Origin: Ursus arctos
Taxonomy: Eukaryota > Chordata > Mammalia > Carnivora > Ursidae
NCBI RefSeq assembly: GCF_023065955.2
Contig: NW_026622963.1
Location: 9,183,001 to 9,247,000 of the forward strand
Length of the DNA: 64,000 bases
Direction of reading: 5' to 3'
The notes under the pieces were generated by a model, which was not told the origin of the DNA, did no database searches, and saw nothing but the letters and a program-made list of their open reading frames with translations. This document shows positions 56,173 to 64,000 of the stretch, one piece after another (position 1 is the first letter of the stretch; each line of letters opens with the position of its first letter). The position numbers and the translations under genes were made by a program.

Positions 56173-59100
56173 GTGCGTGTTCTTCATCAGCTCCAAGTCC
56201 CTCCCTCCCCAGCTTCTGGTTTGCATTAGGGCCACTTTCCTCAGTGGGGTGGGAAGGACTAGAACCCTGAGCTTGCCTACAAGGTTGAGCAGGGTAAGTT
56301 GTACCTGGATCTCACATCAGGACTGAAAAACACAGGTCCCCTTGCTCCCTTTCACCCTTCTTTCTGTCTACGGCCATACCACCCTGAACGCGCCCGATCT
56401 CGTCTGATCTCAGAAGCTAAGCAGGGTCGGGCCTGGTTAGTACTTGGATGGGACACTCTTCTTTCTAAGCCAGTTACCTTTCCCCATATGTGACATTCTA
56501 ACTTTAATGACTTTTCGGTTTGCAAGGTCAGTCCTGAAGATGCTGATAAATTTTCCTTGGTGTTTTTGCCAACAATTTTGGTATGCTGCCACCAGGTGGC
56601 AGTAATGCCTTTGTTAGTAGGTGGTTTTGAGCCCATTTAATCAGATACATCTATTCATTAAATGTCAGCCTCAGTCATAAGTTTTCCACACGGTGTATTT
56701 TTCAAAATCATAATAACTAATTATAATGACCTTAACCAATCTCAAATCTCATTAATCATATTGATTAAGGAGTGATACATAAGAAAGCAGAAAGGCAAAA
56801 TGGCACCCCTCCCCCTGAGTTTTAAATGTTATGGCTTCATTGCAAATTATCAACAGGTCTTGACTTGGATTTTCTTTATATCTTTATTCATTTCTCTGAA
56901 ATTATAAAGTGATAATAATAAAATAACTGTCACATAGCCTTTAGTATGTACCGCAGCTGTTCTAAATGCTTTATTTACAGTCATTTATTCTCACCATAAC
57001 CCTCTACAAGGTGGATGATGCTATTAGCATCATTTTAGGAGAAAGCTGGGGCACAGAGACAAAGCCACTTGCCTAAAGTCACACAGCCGGTAAGTGGCGG
57101 AGCTGGTATTTAGACCCAGACTGTGGAGTCCATCTCCCAAATCAGTGATTCTCAAAGTGTGGTGCCCAAAACGGCCGCATCAGCATCAACTGGGAACTTG
57201 TAATGCAGACTCCTGATCCCCAGGTGTTCTGAACCAGACACTCTCAGGGTGGGGTCCAGTGATCTGTGTTTGAACGAGTGCTCCAAGTGAGTCTGATGTG
57301 CAGCTAACTCTGAGAACCGCTGTTTTGAACCATTCATTTAATCACTATGCTATACTGATGGTGCTAATCACCCAGGTAACTTTCAAGTCACACATACGCC
57401 TCCTCGACCCCAATTTTAATACTCCTTCCCTCCTTGGGCCACCCTGCTCTCCCCTGGCTGAGAGTCACTGATGTAATGAGCCATTCTTACTGTTGGGGGT
57501 GTATCTTGTCCCTCAAGGGAACTGGAGTAGAAAAGGTTGAGAACCATAAGCAGCCAGTGACCCTTCCCAGGCCTCCTGGGGGGCTCTGTTGTATTCAGAG
57601 CAACATGGCATCAAAAACCCTCCTGGAAAAGCTTGCCTTATCCTCCAGTAGCGTTCCTATTTTACTAAAAATATTAGAGGGGGCGCCTGGGTGGCTCAGT
57701 TGGTGAAGCGTCTGCCTTCGGCTCAGGTCATGATCCCGGGGTCCTGGGATCAAGCCCCATGTCGGGCTCTCTGCTCAACTGGAAATCTGCTTCTCCCTCT
57801 CCCTCTGTGTGCTCTCCCTCTCCTCAAATAAATAATAAATCTTTAAAATTAAAAAAATTAAAATATTAGAGAAAATCCTTAACCTAATGATGCAGAATAG
57901 AAGAAGGTGGGGGATATATGTCTGCAGCCAAGCCCACTGGTAGCAGGAAGGTGTTAGATCGACTGAACCACTCAGGACTCCTACTTCTGGCCCCCCTACT
58001 CTGGAGGAAACATGGCCATGGTGTCGCTAGGTTTGCTGGGGGAGAGCTTTAACATGGTTAAGCCCACCACGAAGATGCGAGACTTTCACAACTGCTAGAC
58101 GTACTCTTCCTAAGAGACTAGGGGAAAAAAGCTATAGCAGAGCTGAAGGGTATCCAGCACCTCATGGACTAGATATCACCCCATCCTGAATCTCCAGGTC
58201 TTTGTACCCAGATGGTGGTGCAGGGGTTTCGTAGGTGAGTGGAGCAAGGAATGGGGGACTATGGGAGGATGAAGATGGATTTGAGAGCCCACTGAGTTGA
58301 CGATCTCTCTTACTTCAAAGGACCCCAGACACAGATTCTACGATTTCTGGCATAGACAGGCTGTGTGAATGGACTGGAGAAGAGAGGCGGAGGACTTCTG
58401 TGTGGAAATATTCCCAGGTCAACAGGCTTCCTGTGCTTGTGCTTGTCCTTGGCTTGCCAGCAAACGTCTTAGATGTTCCTGTGGTTGGCCTTTCGTTTGC
58501 TTAGGTTTGCCCACAGAAGTGGTGGAACTAGAGAAATTGAGTTTCCTGAAAGGGGAAGTCAGCGACTTTTCATAAGTGAATTCAGCCCCGGCAAAGTTAG
58601 GCAGATGGCCATTAGTTGCAGGTAGAGGTTTAGTCCTGTAAATTCACCGAGCACTCAGCAAATGCCTTCATGTGATGTTTCTGATTATCTCTGCCTTATT
58701 ATGTTGATGTCATATCTTTTTTTTTTTTTTTGGTTTCTGTGCATATTATTTACTTTGCTACCCTTTCATTTCTGTTGACCCTCTTTTCATATCTTCGTTC
58801 ATCATTTATTTTTAAATCTTTCTCTGGCATAGATTTTAAGGTATGCCTTTTGTTAATAGCTTGTAATAATGTATATTTTTTATTCAAACTGAAAATCCTT
58901 ACTTTTTACTCTCCCTGGTAGCATGGAATTAGGGCTAAACACCCTGATTCTTGCGCCAAACAGCTCTGGGTTCAAATCTCAGCCCTGATATTTACTGTAT
59001 GACTTCAGATATACTAAATAATCCTCCTCCAGCCTCAGTTCCCTGATCAGTAAAACAGTGTAATAACCACAGCTACCTCGTAGGGTTGCAAAGATTAAAT

Positions 59101-62100
59101 GATGACTATAAAGTGCTTAGGACAGTGCCTGGCACATCACCAATGCTTTGTAAGTGTTTACAACCAATCAGAGAATTTAATGCATTTATTTTCATAATTG
59201 ATTTATTTGGGGTTCTATCCTTTTTTATGCTTTATGCTTTAAGAATTTCTTGTTGTTTCCTGTATTATTTGCTTTGATTTCTAAAAGTGAATTTGAAGGA
59301 AAATGCCGTGTTCCTATAAATCTCTAATTTTTAAAGTAAAAAAAATTTTTTCCTTCTGACTCCATCCTTCAATCGAATAAAAAAATGTTTGTAGTTAAAA
59401 ATCTTCCCACAAAAAACACTCCAGGCCTAGATGACTTCCCTGGTGAGCTATACTAAATATTGAAGAAAGAAATAATACCAATTCTACACAAACTATCCTT
59501 AAAAATTTTAAAGTGGGAATACATCCCTGCTCTTTCTACGAAGCCAACATTACCCTGAAAATCAAAGACATTACAAGAAAATAAAATTATAGACCAATAT
59601 CTCACGTGAACATTGATGCAAAGAAAGATCTTAAATGAAATGTAGCAGAGTCTCCAATAATGTATAAAAAGGATAACATACCACCAGCGGGGTTTAGCCA
59701 AGGAACGCAAGGGTGATTTAACCTTCAAAACCATGCAATATCATTTACCATATTAACAAACTAAGAAATGAAAAACCATACGATCATTTCAACAGATGTG
59801 GAGTATCATTTGAAAAAAGCCAGTAGCCATTCTTGATAAAAACTCTCCGTAGTACTGTATGGTGACTAACATAATATAATAAAAAATCATTATAAAAAAA
59901 AAAAAAACTCTCTGTAAACCAGGAACGGAAGAGAGCTTCTTCAACCTGATAAAGGGACGCTACAAAAGGCCTGCAGCTAACATCATACCGAATCATGAAA
60001 GTCTGAATGCTTTTCCTCTAAGATTGGTAACAAAGATGCCTGCTCTCACCAAGTTTCTTCACCATTGCACTGGAAGTTCCAGCCAGTTAAATAAATAAAT
60101 AAATAAATAAATAGCACCCAGATTGGAAAGGAAGACGTTAATCTGCCCCTATTCAGCGACAACATGGTCCCCTGTGTCAGGGCTGGTGACCTTTTTCTGC
60201 AGACGTCCAGATAGTACGTTAGTCTGTGTGCCATACGTCTCTGCTGCAACTGCTTAGCTCTACTATTTTAGCATGAAAGCAGCCATAGACAATACATGAA
60301 TGAATGCCAATAAAACTTTATTTAAAAACTTTATTTAAAAAAAAATACAGGTTACAGGCCAGAGTTGGCCTACGGGTTGTGGGTTGCTGATTGTTGGCCT
60401 CTACGATAAATCCCCCTGGAATCCACAAGAGCTACTAGGACTAATAAGTGAGGTCAATAAGGCGGCAGGATACAAGATCAATGTATAAAAATCCGTTGTG
60501 TTTCTATATACTAGCAACGAACAATCGGAAGTTGAAAGTTTAAAAATAACACCCTTTACCATAACATCCTCCCCAAACCAAAATATTTGGGGATAAATCT
60601 GATAAAATATATGAATAGTTTATATACCTATGACACAATGCTGAGAGAAATTAAAGACCTAAATAGATGGATAAATATACCATGTTCAGGGGTCAGAAAG
60701 CTCAATGTTATTATCCATTCTCCCCAGTTTGACCTATAAATTCAATACAGTCCCCATCAAAACCACAGCTGTCTTTACCATAGACATTGATCAATTGGCT
60801 AAGATTTCTATGGAAATGCATTGCCAAAGTTCCCTTTCATAACTAAGGACCCCAGGACACAGCGCAACGTTGCGTCTTCTCTCTTGCTTCCTGCCACAGT
60901 GCATTCTGAGTGTTGCAGTCTGAATATAGGTTGGGAGAATATGATGGCAGCTTGAGGGACGGACAGAAGCCGGGCTCTGCTCTGCTCTTCTCAGACGACA
61001 GTGTCTGTGCAACTGGGGCGTGGCATCAGGACAGGCCCCACTTCCCAACGATGTCCAACGACAGGCCAGCGATGAGGGTGGAGGTTTTTTTGGTATCTTC
61101 TCGGGCTCTTGTGTCCTACTTCGGTTCAGAAGATAGAGCATGTATGAGTTACTAAGGGGCTCAATCCATCCCTATCAAATGTGGAGTTAGTGGAAATTAT
61201 CCCAAATCTGGCCCGTGGGTTCTTAGTTTTTTATTTCCAGTGCTAAAGCAATTTCTAACAGCTTGCCTCTCTCGTGGTCAGTGGACCAGTGGCAATGACA
61301 ATCTCTTGGGAGCTTGTTAGAAACATGTCCTCCTGGGCCCCACCCCAGACCCTCTAAGTCAGAATCTGCATTTGAAGAAGATTCTCAGGTGACTCGTAAG
61401 CAAATTCAACTTGAGTCACACGTGTGCATATCCAGGTGTATATCAATGGGGAGTTGGGAGTGTGTCTATCAGACATGTCTAGTCACCTGCCAAGCTCTGT
61501 CCATCAGCACATCCTCATGCCTGCAAGACGGCTTCTCTCCAATAAAGGCTTCCTCTAGGAAGCTTCCCCCAGTCTGACAGGAGCTCTTATGTCCTGGTTA
61601 CTGTCTAATGAGCATTTTTAATTATTTTGCATGCAGTGTACTCACCTCCCCCCATCACACACACACACACACACACACACACCCCTCTCTTATAAACCAG
61701 AAACCATTTCTTGTGATGAACTGTTTCATTCTTCCAAGAAAGGCAAAAGGTAGCTCATGGAGTGTTTAGTGCTTATTTTATATTTTTCCACTATCAAAGC
61801 AGTAGACATTATTACAAAAAAGTTTGGAAACACAAGAAAAAGGAAAAGCTTATGTAGGACCCTATTTCTCAAAGAAATCACTCTTGCTTTTGGTGGGGGT
61901 TTTTTTTTTTTTTTCAGTTTTTTTCCTAGCAGGATTTTTATAGGAGTTAATTCACTATTCACTAGAGTATATAAGGTGTAGTTTTTATAATATGTAACAG
62001 GTATAGTGCTTAGAGAGGACAGAGACTAGATACTGAATGTATAATTTTGTATTCTGCTTTTTTCCGTTAACATTTTAATTTTTCCAGGTTATTATTTGTT

Positions 62101-62768
62101 CCCTGTAAGCATCATTTTTTATGCCTCACAATATTCCATTGAGCATATAAATCATAGTTTATTTAACTATTCCCTTATTGCTTAATGTTTACAGCACGTG
62201 TGGTTTTCATTTTGGTAAGTAATGCCCAATGAAAATTATTGTGCATTCAGCATTTTTCTATAACTTTGCAGTAATCTCTTCAGGATAGATTTCCAGAAGT
62301 GAGTCAGAGGCAGGGAACTTGATTCATATTGCAAACTCCAGAGTATAGCATGGGAAAAAAAAAATCACACTTAAAGAAAAGCCAAAGGTTCCTAACAGAG
62401 GGCTGAAGTGATTGTCTTTGCCAGGTGAAGAGAAAACCACCCATTGACAAGACAGAATGGGATGGCTTCTTTGATGAGAACGGTCTGTTGGCCAAGTCAC
62501 GAGACTTCATTTGTGTCAACATCCTGGAGCGGGTACGGTCCCCAAGGCCTTGCCCTGGCACTGGAGGGCATGGGTGGACAAGGGGCAGGCATGGCATTTG
62601 GAGACACCCTCTTGGCAGGCCTCTGGAGGTCCCATGACCTCTCAACTCTCGCCCTCACCCCCAGGGTCTGCACCCCTTCGTGAGGACAGAAGCCTGGAAG
62701 TTCCTCACGGGCTACTACTCATGGCAGAGCTCCCAGGATGAGCGGCTCACCGTGGACAGCACAAGGAG
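56113..62768 (+). CDS. TBC1D21: TBC1D21, 5' part (coding exons 1-3; gene continues past the window)
   Basis: The gene encodes a TBC-domain Rab GTPase-activating protein restricted to male germ cells in studied mammals, where it is needed for sperm tail and mitochondrial-sheath assembly (established for the family). Three exons join in frame: 56113-56172, 62425-62532 and 62665-62768. The conceptual product starts MTTLSPENSLSAR, continues KRKPPIDKTEWDGFFDE, and enters the TBC domain at about residue 57 with GLHPFVRTEAWKFLTGY. These segments match my recollection of the human N-terminus almost residue for residue. About 90 of roughly 336 residues are present; the arginine- and glutamine-finger motifs of TBC domains lie in exons beyond the window. 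The ATG has a purine at -3 (GGGCCATGA). Introns 1 and 2 are phase 0; intron 3 splits an arginine codon. No frameshift or stop is seen in the exons, so the gene looks intact here. Intron 1 (about 6.25 kb) is full of repeats. Confidence 0.93.
56366..56453 (+). pseudogene. 5S rRNA pseudogene, 3'-truncated
   Basis: The segment starts GTCTACGGCCATACCACCCT and follows vertebrate 5S rRNA for about 88 of its ~121 bases. I see one substitution (GATCTCAGAAGC for GATCTCGGAAGC). The match stops at TTGGATGGGA, inside box C, so the internal promoter keeps box A and the intermediate element but is broken in box C. The 3' stem is missing and no oligo-T terminator follows. It lies in TBC1D21 intron 1, on the same strand. 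It is probably a retro- or fragment insertion and not a functional 5S gene. Confidence 0.93.
56589..56602 (+). promoter_or_regulatory. Candidate CTCF site in TBC1D21 intron 1
   Basis: CCACCAGGTGGCAG matches the CTCF core consensus CCASYAGRKGGCRS at every position. It lies ~420 bp downstream of exon 1 in sequence that I do not recognise as a repeat. Occupancy cannot be judged from sequence. Confidence 0.6.
56940..57142 (-). mobile_element. MIR SINE, reverse, in TBC1D21 intron 1
   Basis: CACCATAACCCTCTACAAGG, CACTTGCCTAAAGTCACACA, GCCGGTAAGTGGCGGAGC and GTATTTAGACCCAGACTGTG give a well-kept reversed MIR. Confidence 0.88.
57143..57322 (+). mobile_element. MER5A-like hAT element
   Basis: Near full length. 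CAGTGATTCTCAAAGTGTGG opens it, GCATCAGCATCAACTGGGAA and GGTGGGGTCCAGTGATCTGT follow, and CTGAGAACCGCTG closes it. The two ends are the inverted repeats typical of MER5. It abuts a MIR on the left. Confidence 0.88.
57680..57859 (+). mobile_element. CAN-SINE in TBC1D21 intron 1
   Basis: GGGGCGCCTGGGTGGCTCAG head, GGGATCAAGCCCC B box, and CAAATAAATAATAAATC tail. A 12-bp perfect duplication, AAAATATTAGAG, lies at 57668-57679 and 57860-57871. The body lacks the TTGTGTTCCC segment, so it belongs to a different subfamily from the 49.4 kb copy. Confidence 0.95.
57860..58919 (+). other. TBC1D21 intron 1, unclassified part
   Basis: It contains a T-run near 58719-58732. No exon is recognised; frames are short. 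Confidence 0.5.
58920..59165 (+). mobile_element. MIR SINE, near full length, in TBC1D21 intron 1
   Basis: CTCTGGGTTCAAATCTCAGC (B box), CTCAGTTCCCTGATCAGTAA, CGTAGGGTTGCAAAGATTAA and GACAGTGCCTGGCACATCAC give the entire MIR plan. Confidence 0.9.
59852..59901 (+). mobile_element. Tiny 5'-truncated L1 insertion nested in old L1
   Basis: GTACTGTATGGTGACTAACA plus AATAAAAAATCATTAT and poly-A form an L1 3' end of about 50 bp. A 14-bp duplication flanks it (AAAAACTCTCCGTA at 59838-59851, AAAAACTCTCTGTA at 59902-59915), differing at one base. Confidence 0.82.
60089..60113 (+). repeat. (AAAT)n microsatellite in the old L1
   Basis: Six AAAT units within decayed ORF2 sequence. Confidence 0.9.
60178..60398 (+). 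mobile_element. hAT-type MITE (MER family)
   Basis: A non-autonomous hAT-like element with CAGGGCTGGTGACC at one end and GTGGGTTGCTGATTGTTGG at the other, plus internal AGCAGCCATAGACAATAC and CCAATAAAACTTTATTT. It is the same family as 7863-8083, in the opposite orientation. It inserted next to the degenerate catalytic motif of the L1 ORF2. I do not assign an exact Repbase name. Confidence 0.78.
61279..61412 (+). mobile_element. MER5-like fragment in TBC1D21 intron 1
   Basis: TCTTGGGAGCTTGTTAGAAA, GGGCCCCACCCCAGACC, AGTCAGAATCTGCATTTGAA and TCTCAGGTGACTC are characteristic of MER5. Confidence 0.75.
61656..61682 (+). repeat. (CA)n microsatellite in TBC1D21 intron 1
   Basis: About 13 uninterrupted CA repeats. 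Confidence 0.95.
62030..62310 (-). mobile_element. Probable old L1M 3' UTR fragment in TBC1D21 intron 1
   Basis: TTTGTATTCTGCTTTTTTCC, CTCACAATATTCCATTGAGC, GTTTATTTAACTATTCCCTT and GATAGATTTCCAGAAGTG are standard L1M 3' UTR landmarks. It ends ~115 bases before TBC1D21 exon 2. Orientation is uncertain. Confidence 0.6.
62425..62532 (+). CDS. TBC1D21: TBC1D21 coding exon 2
   Basis: The exon has 108 bases (36 codons, phase 0 on both sides). The acceptor is TCTTTGCCAG and the donor is GTACGG. It encodes VKRKPPIDKTEWDGFFDE, then a segment ending DFICVNILER. Differences from the recalled human sequence are conservative, for example Gly for Ser after KTEWD and Leu for His after the following DENG. 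This is the short region just before the TBC domain. Confidence 0.93.
62665..62768 (+). CDS. TBC1D21: TBC1D21 coding exon 3
   Basis: The exon has 104 bases, with acceptor CTCACCCCCAG and donor GTAGAA. It encodes GLHPFVRTEAWKFLTGYYSW and then a segment ending RLTVDSTR plus two bases of a split Arg codon. This is the start of the TBC domain. The donor is placed so that the split codon is restored as Arg, as in human (RRKNYK follows). Read-through into the intron would hit TAG at once (AGG AGG TAG), so unspliced RNA would truncate the protein here. Confidence 0.92.
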
Positions 62769-63158
62769 GTAGAACATTCCAGATCTTGTCAGGGGAGGGA
62801 AAAAGCAGGGGGGTGCCCACCCCAGCCTGACAAGTGCTGTCTTCTTCCCCTAGATGCATTTCTTATTCTAAGAGACAAAACCTAAGAGACAAAACCCCAT
62901 GTGCTCCTGACCCAGGGGCCGGAACACAGGAGATGCCAACACCCTCCCGCCCAGCTCCATTCAGCAGGGCACACACTGCCCGGCATGGGCTTGATCCCAA
63001 CAGCTCCTCTTCCCGCCGGCATCCCTTCCCTTCCTTCCCTAGGGCCTACACAGCCTATTTGAGGTGAAGATTCATGCACAAAGGGCCAGTGGAGAAGCAT
63101 TCAGGGCAGTAGGGGAACAGAGGGCCAGCCTGGAAAGCTCCAGAGCCCTGACAAGAGC

Positions 63159-63594
63159 CTGTGTTAGCTCCCCGAGGCTGCTGTAACAGGCACCACAAAC
63201 CAGGACTTTGCAACAGCAGAAATCTACTCTCTCGGTTCTGGAAGCCAGAGGCCCCAGAGCACATCCCCGCAGCGCCACACTCCCTGAAGGCTCTAGGGAA
63301 GAGTCCTCCCCTGCCTCCGGTTCTGCCAGCTCCGGGGACAACTCCGATCTCGGCCTCTGTGGTCATGTGGCCTGCTGCTTTCCCTCTGTCTCTGTGTTAT
63401 CTCTGTGCGTCCTTAGAAGGACACTTGTCATTGGATTCAGGGTTCACCTAGATAATCTAGATGGATCTCATCCCCAGCTCCTTAGCTTAATTACATCCGC
63501 AAAGGCCCTTTTTCAAATAAGTTCACATTCACAGGATTCAGCGGTTAAGGCCTAGACTTATCTTTTGAAGGGTCACCATTCAGCCTCCTACAGC
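63159..63594 (-). mobile_element. MLT1 (ERVL-MaLR) LTR, reverse, in TBC1D21 intron 3
   Basis: CTGTGTTAGCTCCCCGAGGC, AGGCACCACAAACCAGGAC, CTCTCTCGGTTCTGGAAGCC, GGACACTTGTCATTGGATTC, TTAATTACATCCGCAAAGG and AATAAGTTCACATTCACAGG are the reverse complement of MLT1 LTR landmarks. It is diverged and solitary. Confidence 0.85.
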
Positions 63595-63629
63595 ACCTAA
63601 GCACGTCCTCATGACGGACACCAGACACG

Positions 63630-63785
63630 GCCTCATCCAACCCTTCCAATTCTAACGCGGAGGTGCCGGGATTATCCCCATTCTACGGAAGAGGAAACTG
63701 AGGCTTAGCGAGGGATCGTGATGTCCCCCAGGCCTCACCCTCATTGCAAACACCCAGTTATTAATTTGCGGAGCCAGGATTCAGG
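63630..63785 (-). mobile_element. MIR SINE, reverse, in TBC1D21 intron 3
   Basis: ATTATCCCCATTCTACGGAA, GAGGAAACTGAGGCTTAGCG and GCGGAGCCAGGATTCAG are the reversed MIR core and head. Confidence 0.82.
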
Positions 63786-64000
63786 AGCAGCTGTGGGACC
63801 CCCAGGGCCACAAGACTGAACCCACCTCCATACCGCCCTCCAGGGCCAGAACATGGTTAGGGCTGGTGCAGAGATGAGGGAAAGCATCACAGGTGGGGTG
63901 CGGGGGGGCAGCCTTGTGGAGAGCGCGGCTTAGACTGCCCTTGATTCGCGGGGAGAAGGCAGCCTCCTCCAGCCTCAGTTCTGTGTGCACAGGAAGAACT

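Larger units (their letters stand above)
59390..60825 (+). mobile_element. Old L1 ORF2 fragment in TBC1D21 intron 1, with nested insertions
   Basis: Decayed L1 ORF2 sequence begins at AAAATCTTCCCACAAAAAAC and runs through the reverse-transcriptase region to GGAAATGCATTGCC. Frames are broken many times. Two later insertions lie inside it: a ~50-bp L1 3' end at 59852-59901 and a hAT MITE at 60178-60398. An (AAAT)n run lies at 60089-60113. Confidence 0.88.
62769..64000 (+). other. TBC1D21 intron 3 (partial)
   Basis: The intron begins GTAGAA and runs to the window end without an exon that I can recognise; the expected continuation KNYKALCQ is not found in any frame. It holds a short direct duplication of CTAAGAGACAAAACC near 62870-62897, an MLT1 LTR (63159-63594) and a MIR (63630-63785). 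Confidence 0.75.

Noticed and set aside
63040..63066. Possible TBC1D21 exon 4 after CCTTCCCTAG
   Set aside because: The frame that continues exon 3 gives a short unrelated peptide and a stop after eight residues, not the expected KNYKALCQ.

Overview
This window is nuclear DNA from a placental mammal, almost certainly a caniform (dog-like) carnivore. The diagnostic evidence is a set of tRNA-Lys-derived CAN-SINEs (SINEC) in both orientations. Each has the 'GGGCGCCTGGGTGGC' head, an A/B-box-like body, a CT-rich stretch and an AATAAATAAAATCTTT tail. Several copies carry the 'CTGCTTGTGTTCCCTCTCTC' segment, which I associate with bear, panda and other arctoid genomes; that finer placement is inference. 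A carnivore L1 3' end and old mammal-wide repeats (MIR, L2, MER5, MLT1, L1M/HAL1) support the same reading.

Only one protein-coding gene can be supported: the 5' end of TBC1D21 (male germ-cell Rab GTPase-activating protein) on the + strand. Coding exon 1 is 56113-56172, exon 2 is 62425-62532 and exon 3 is 62665-62768. They are joined by GT-AG introns and encode about the first 90 residues, including the start of the TBC domain. The window ends inside intron 3. In human, TBC1D21 lies on 15q24.1 between INSYN1 and LOXL1, so the ~56 kb upstream is probably the INSYN1-TBC1D21 intergenic interval. I found no INSYN1 or LOXL1 coding sequence.

Layout: 1-4400 is GC-rich single-copy-looking sequence. 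4400-15000 is a mosaic of L2, MIR, a hAT MITE, an L1 3' end and one CAN-SINE. 15090-18655 is a 31-bp minisatellite split by a ~3.1 kb carnivore L1, which itself carries a CAN-SINE and a GAAA microsatellite. 18700-20200 holds two MER5-like elements, one split by a CAN-SINE. 20200-26300 is GC-rich, repeat-poor sequence with possible regulatory content. 26300-33700 holds CAN-SINEs, an MLT1 LTR and L1M fragments. 33700-44400 is mostly unique, with an RE1/NRSF-like motif at 33962. 45040-48024 is an old L1M/HAL1-like element. 48000-56100 is GC-rich flank with a long alternating CG/CA tract. 56113 to the end is TBC1D21, whose intron 1 contains a truncated 5S rRNA pseudogene, a consensus CTCF motif, a MER5A, a CAN-SINE and a multiply nested old L1.

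I see no operon, CRISPR array, novel defence system or other undescribed gene system. Most long open frames are chance frames in GC-rich DNA or run through repeats. The observations most worth checking are the RE1 and CTCF motifs, the TBC1D21 exon structure, the 5S pseudogene, the nested insertions with intact target-site duplications, and a few homeodomain-motif-rich segments that may be conserved enhancers. Repeat boundaries are by eye and approximate unless a target-site duplication fixes them.
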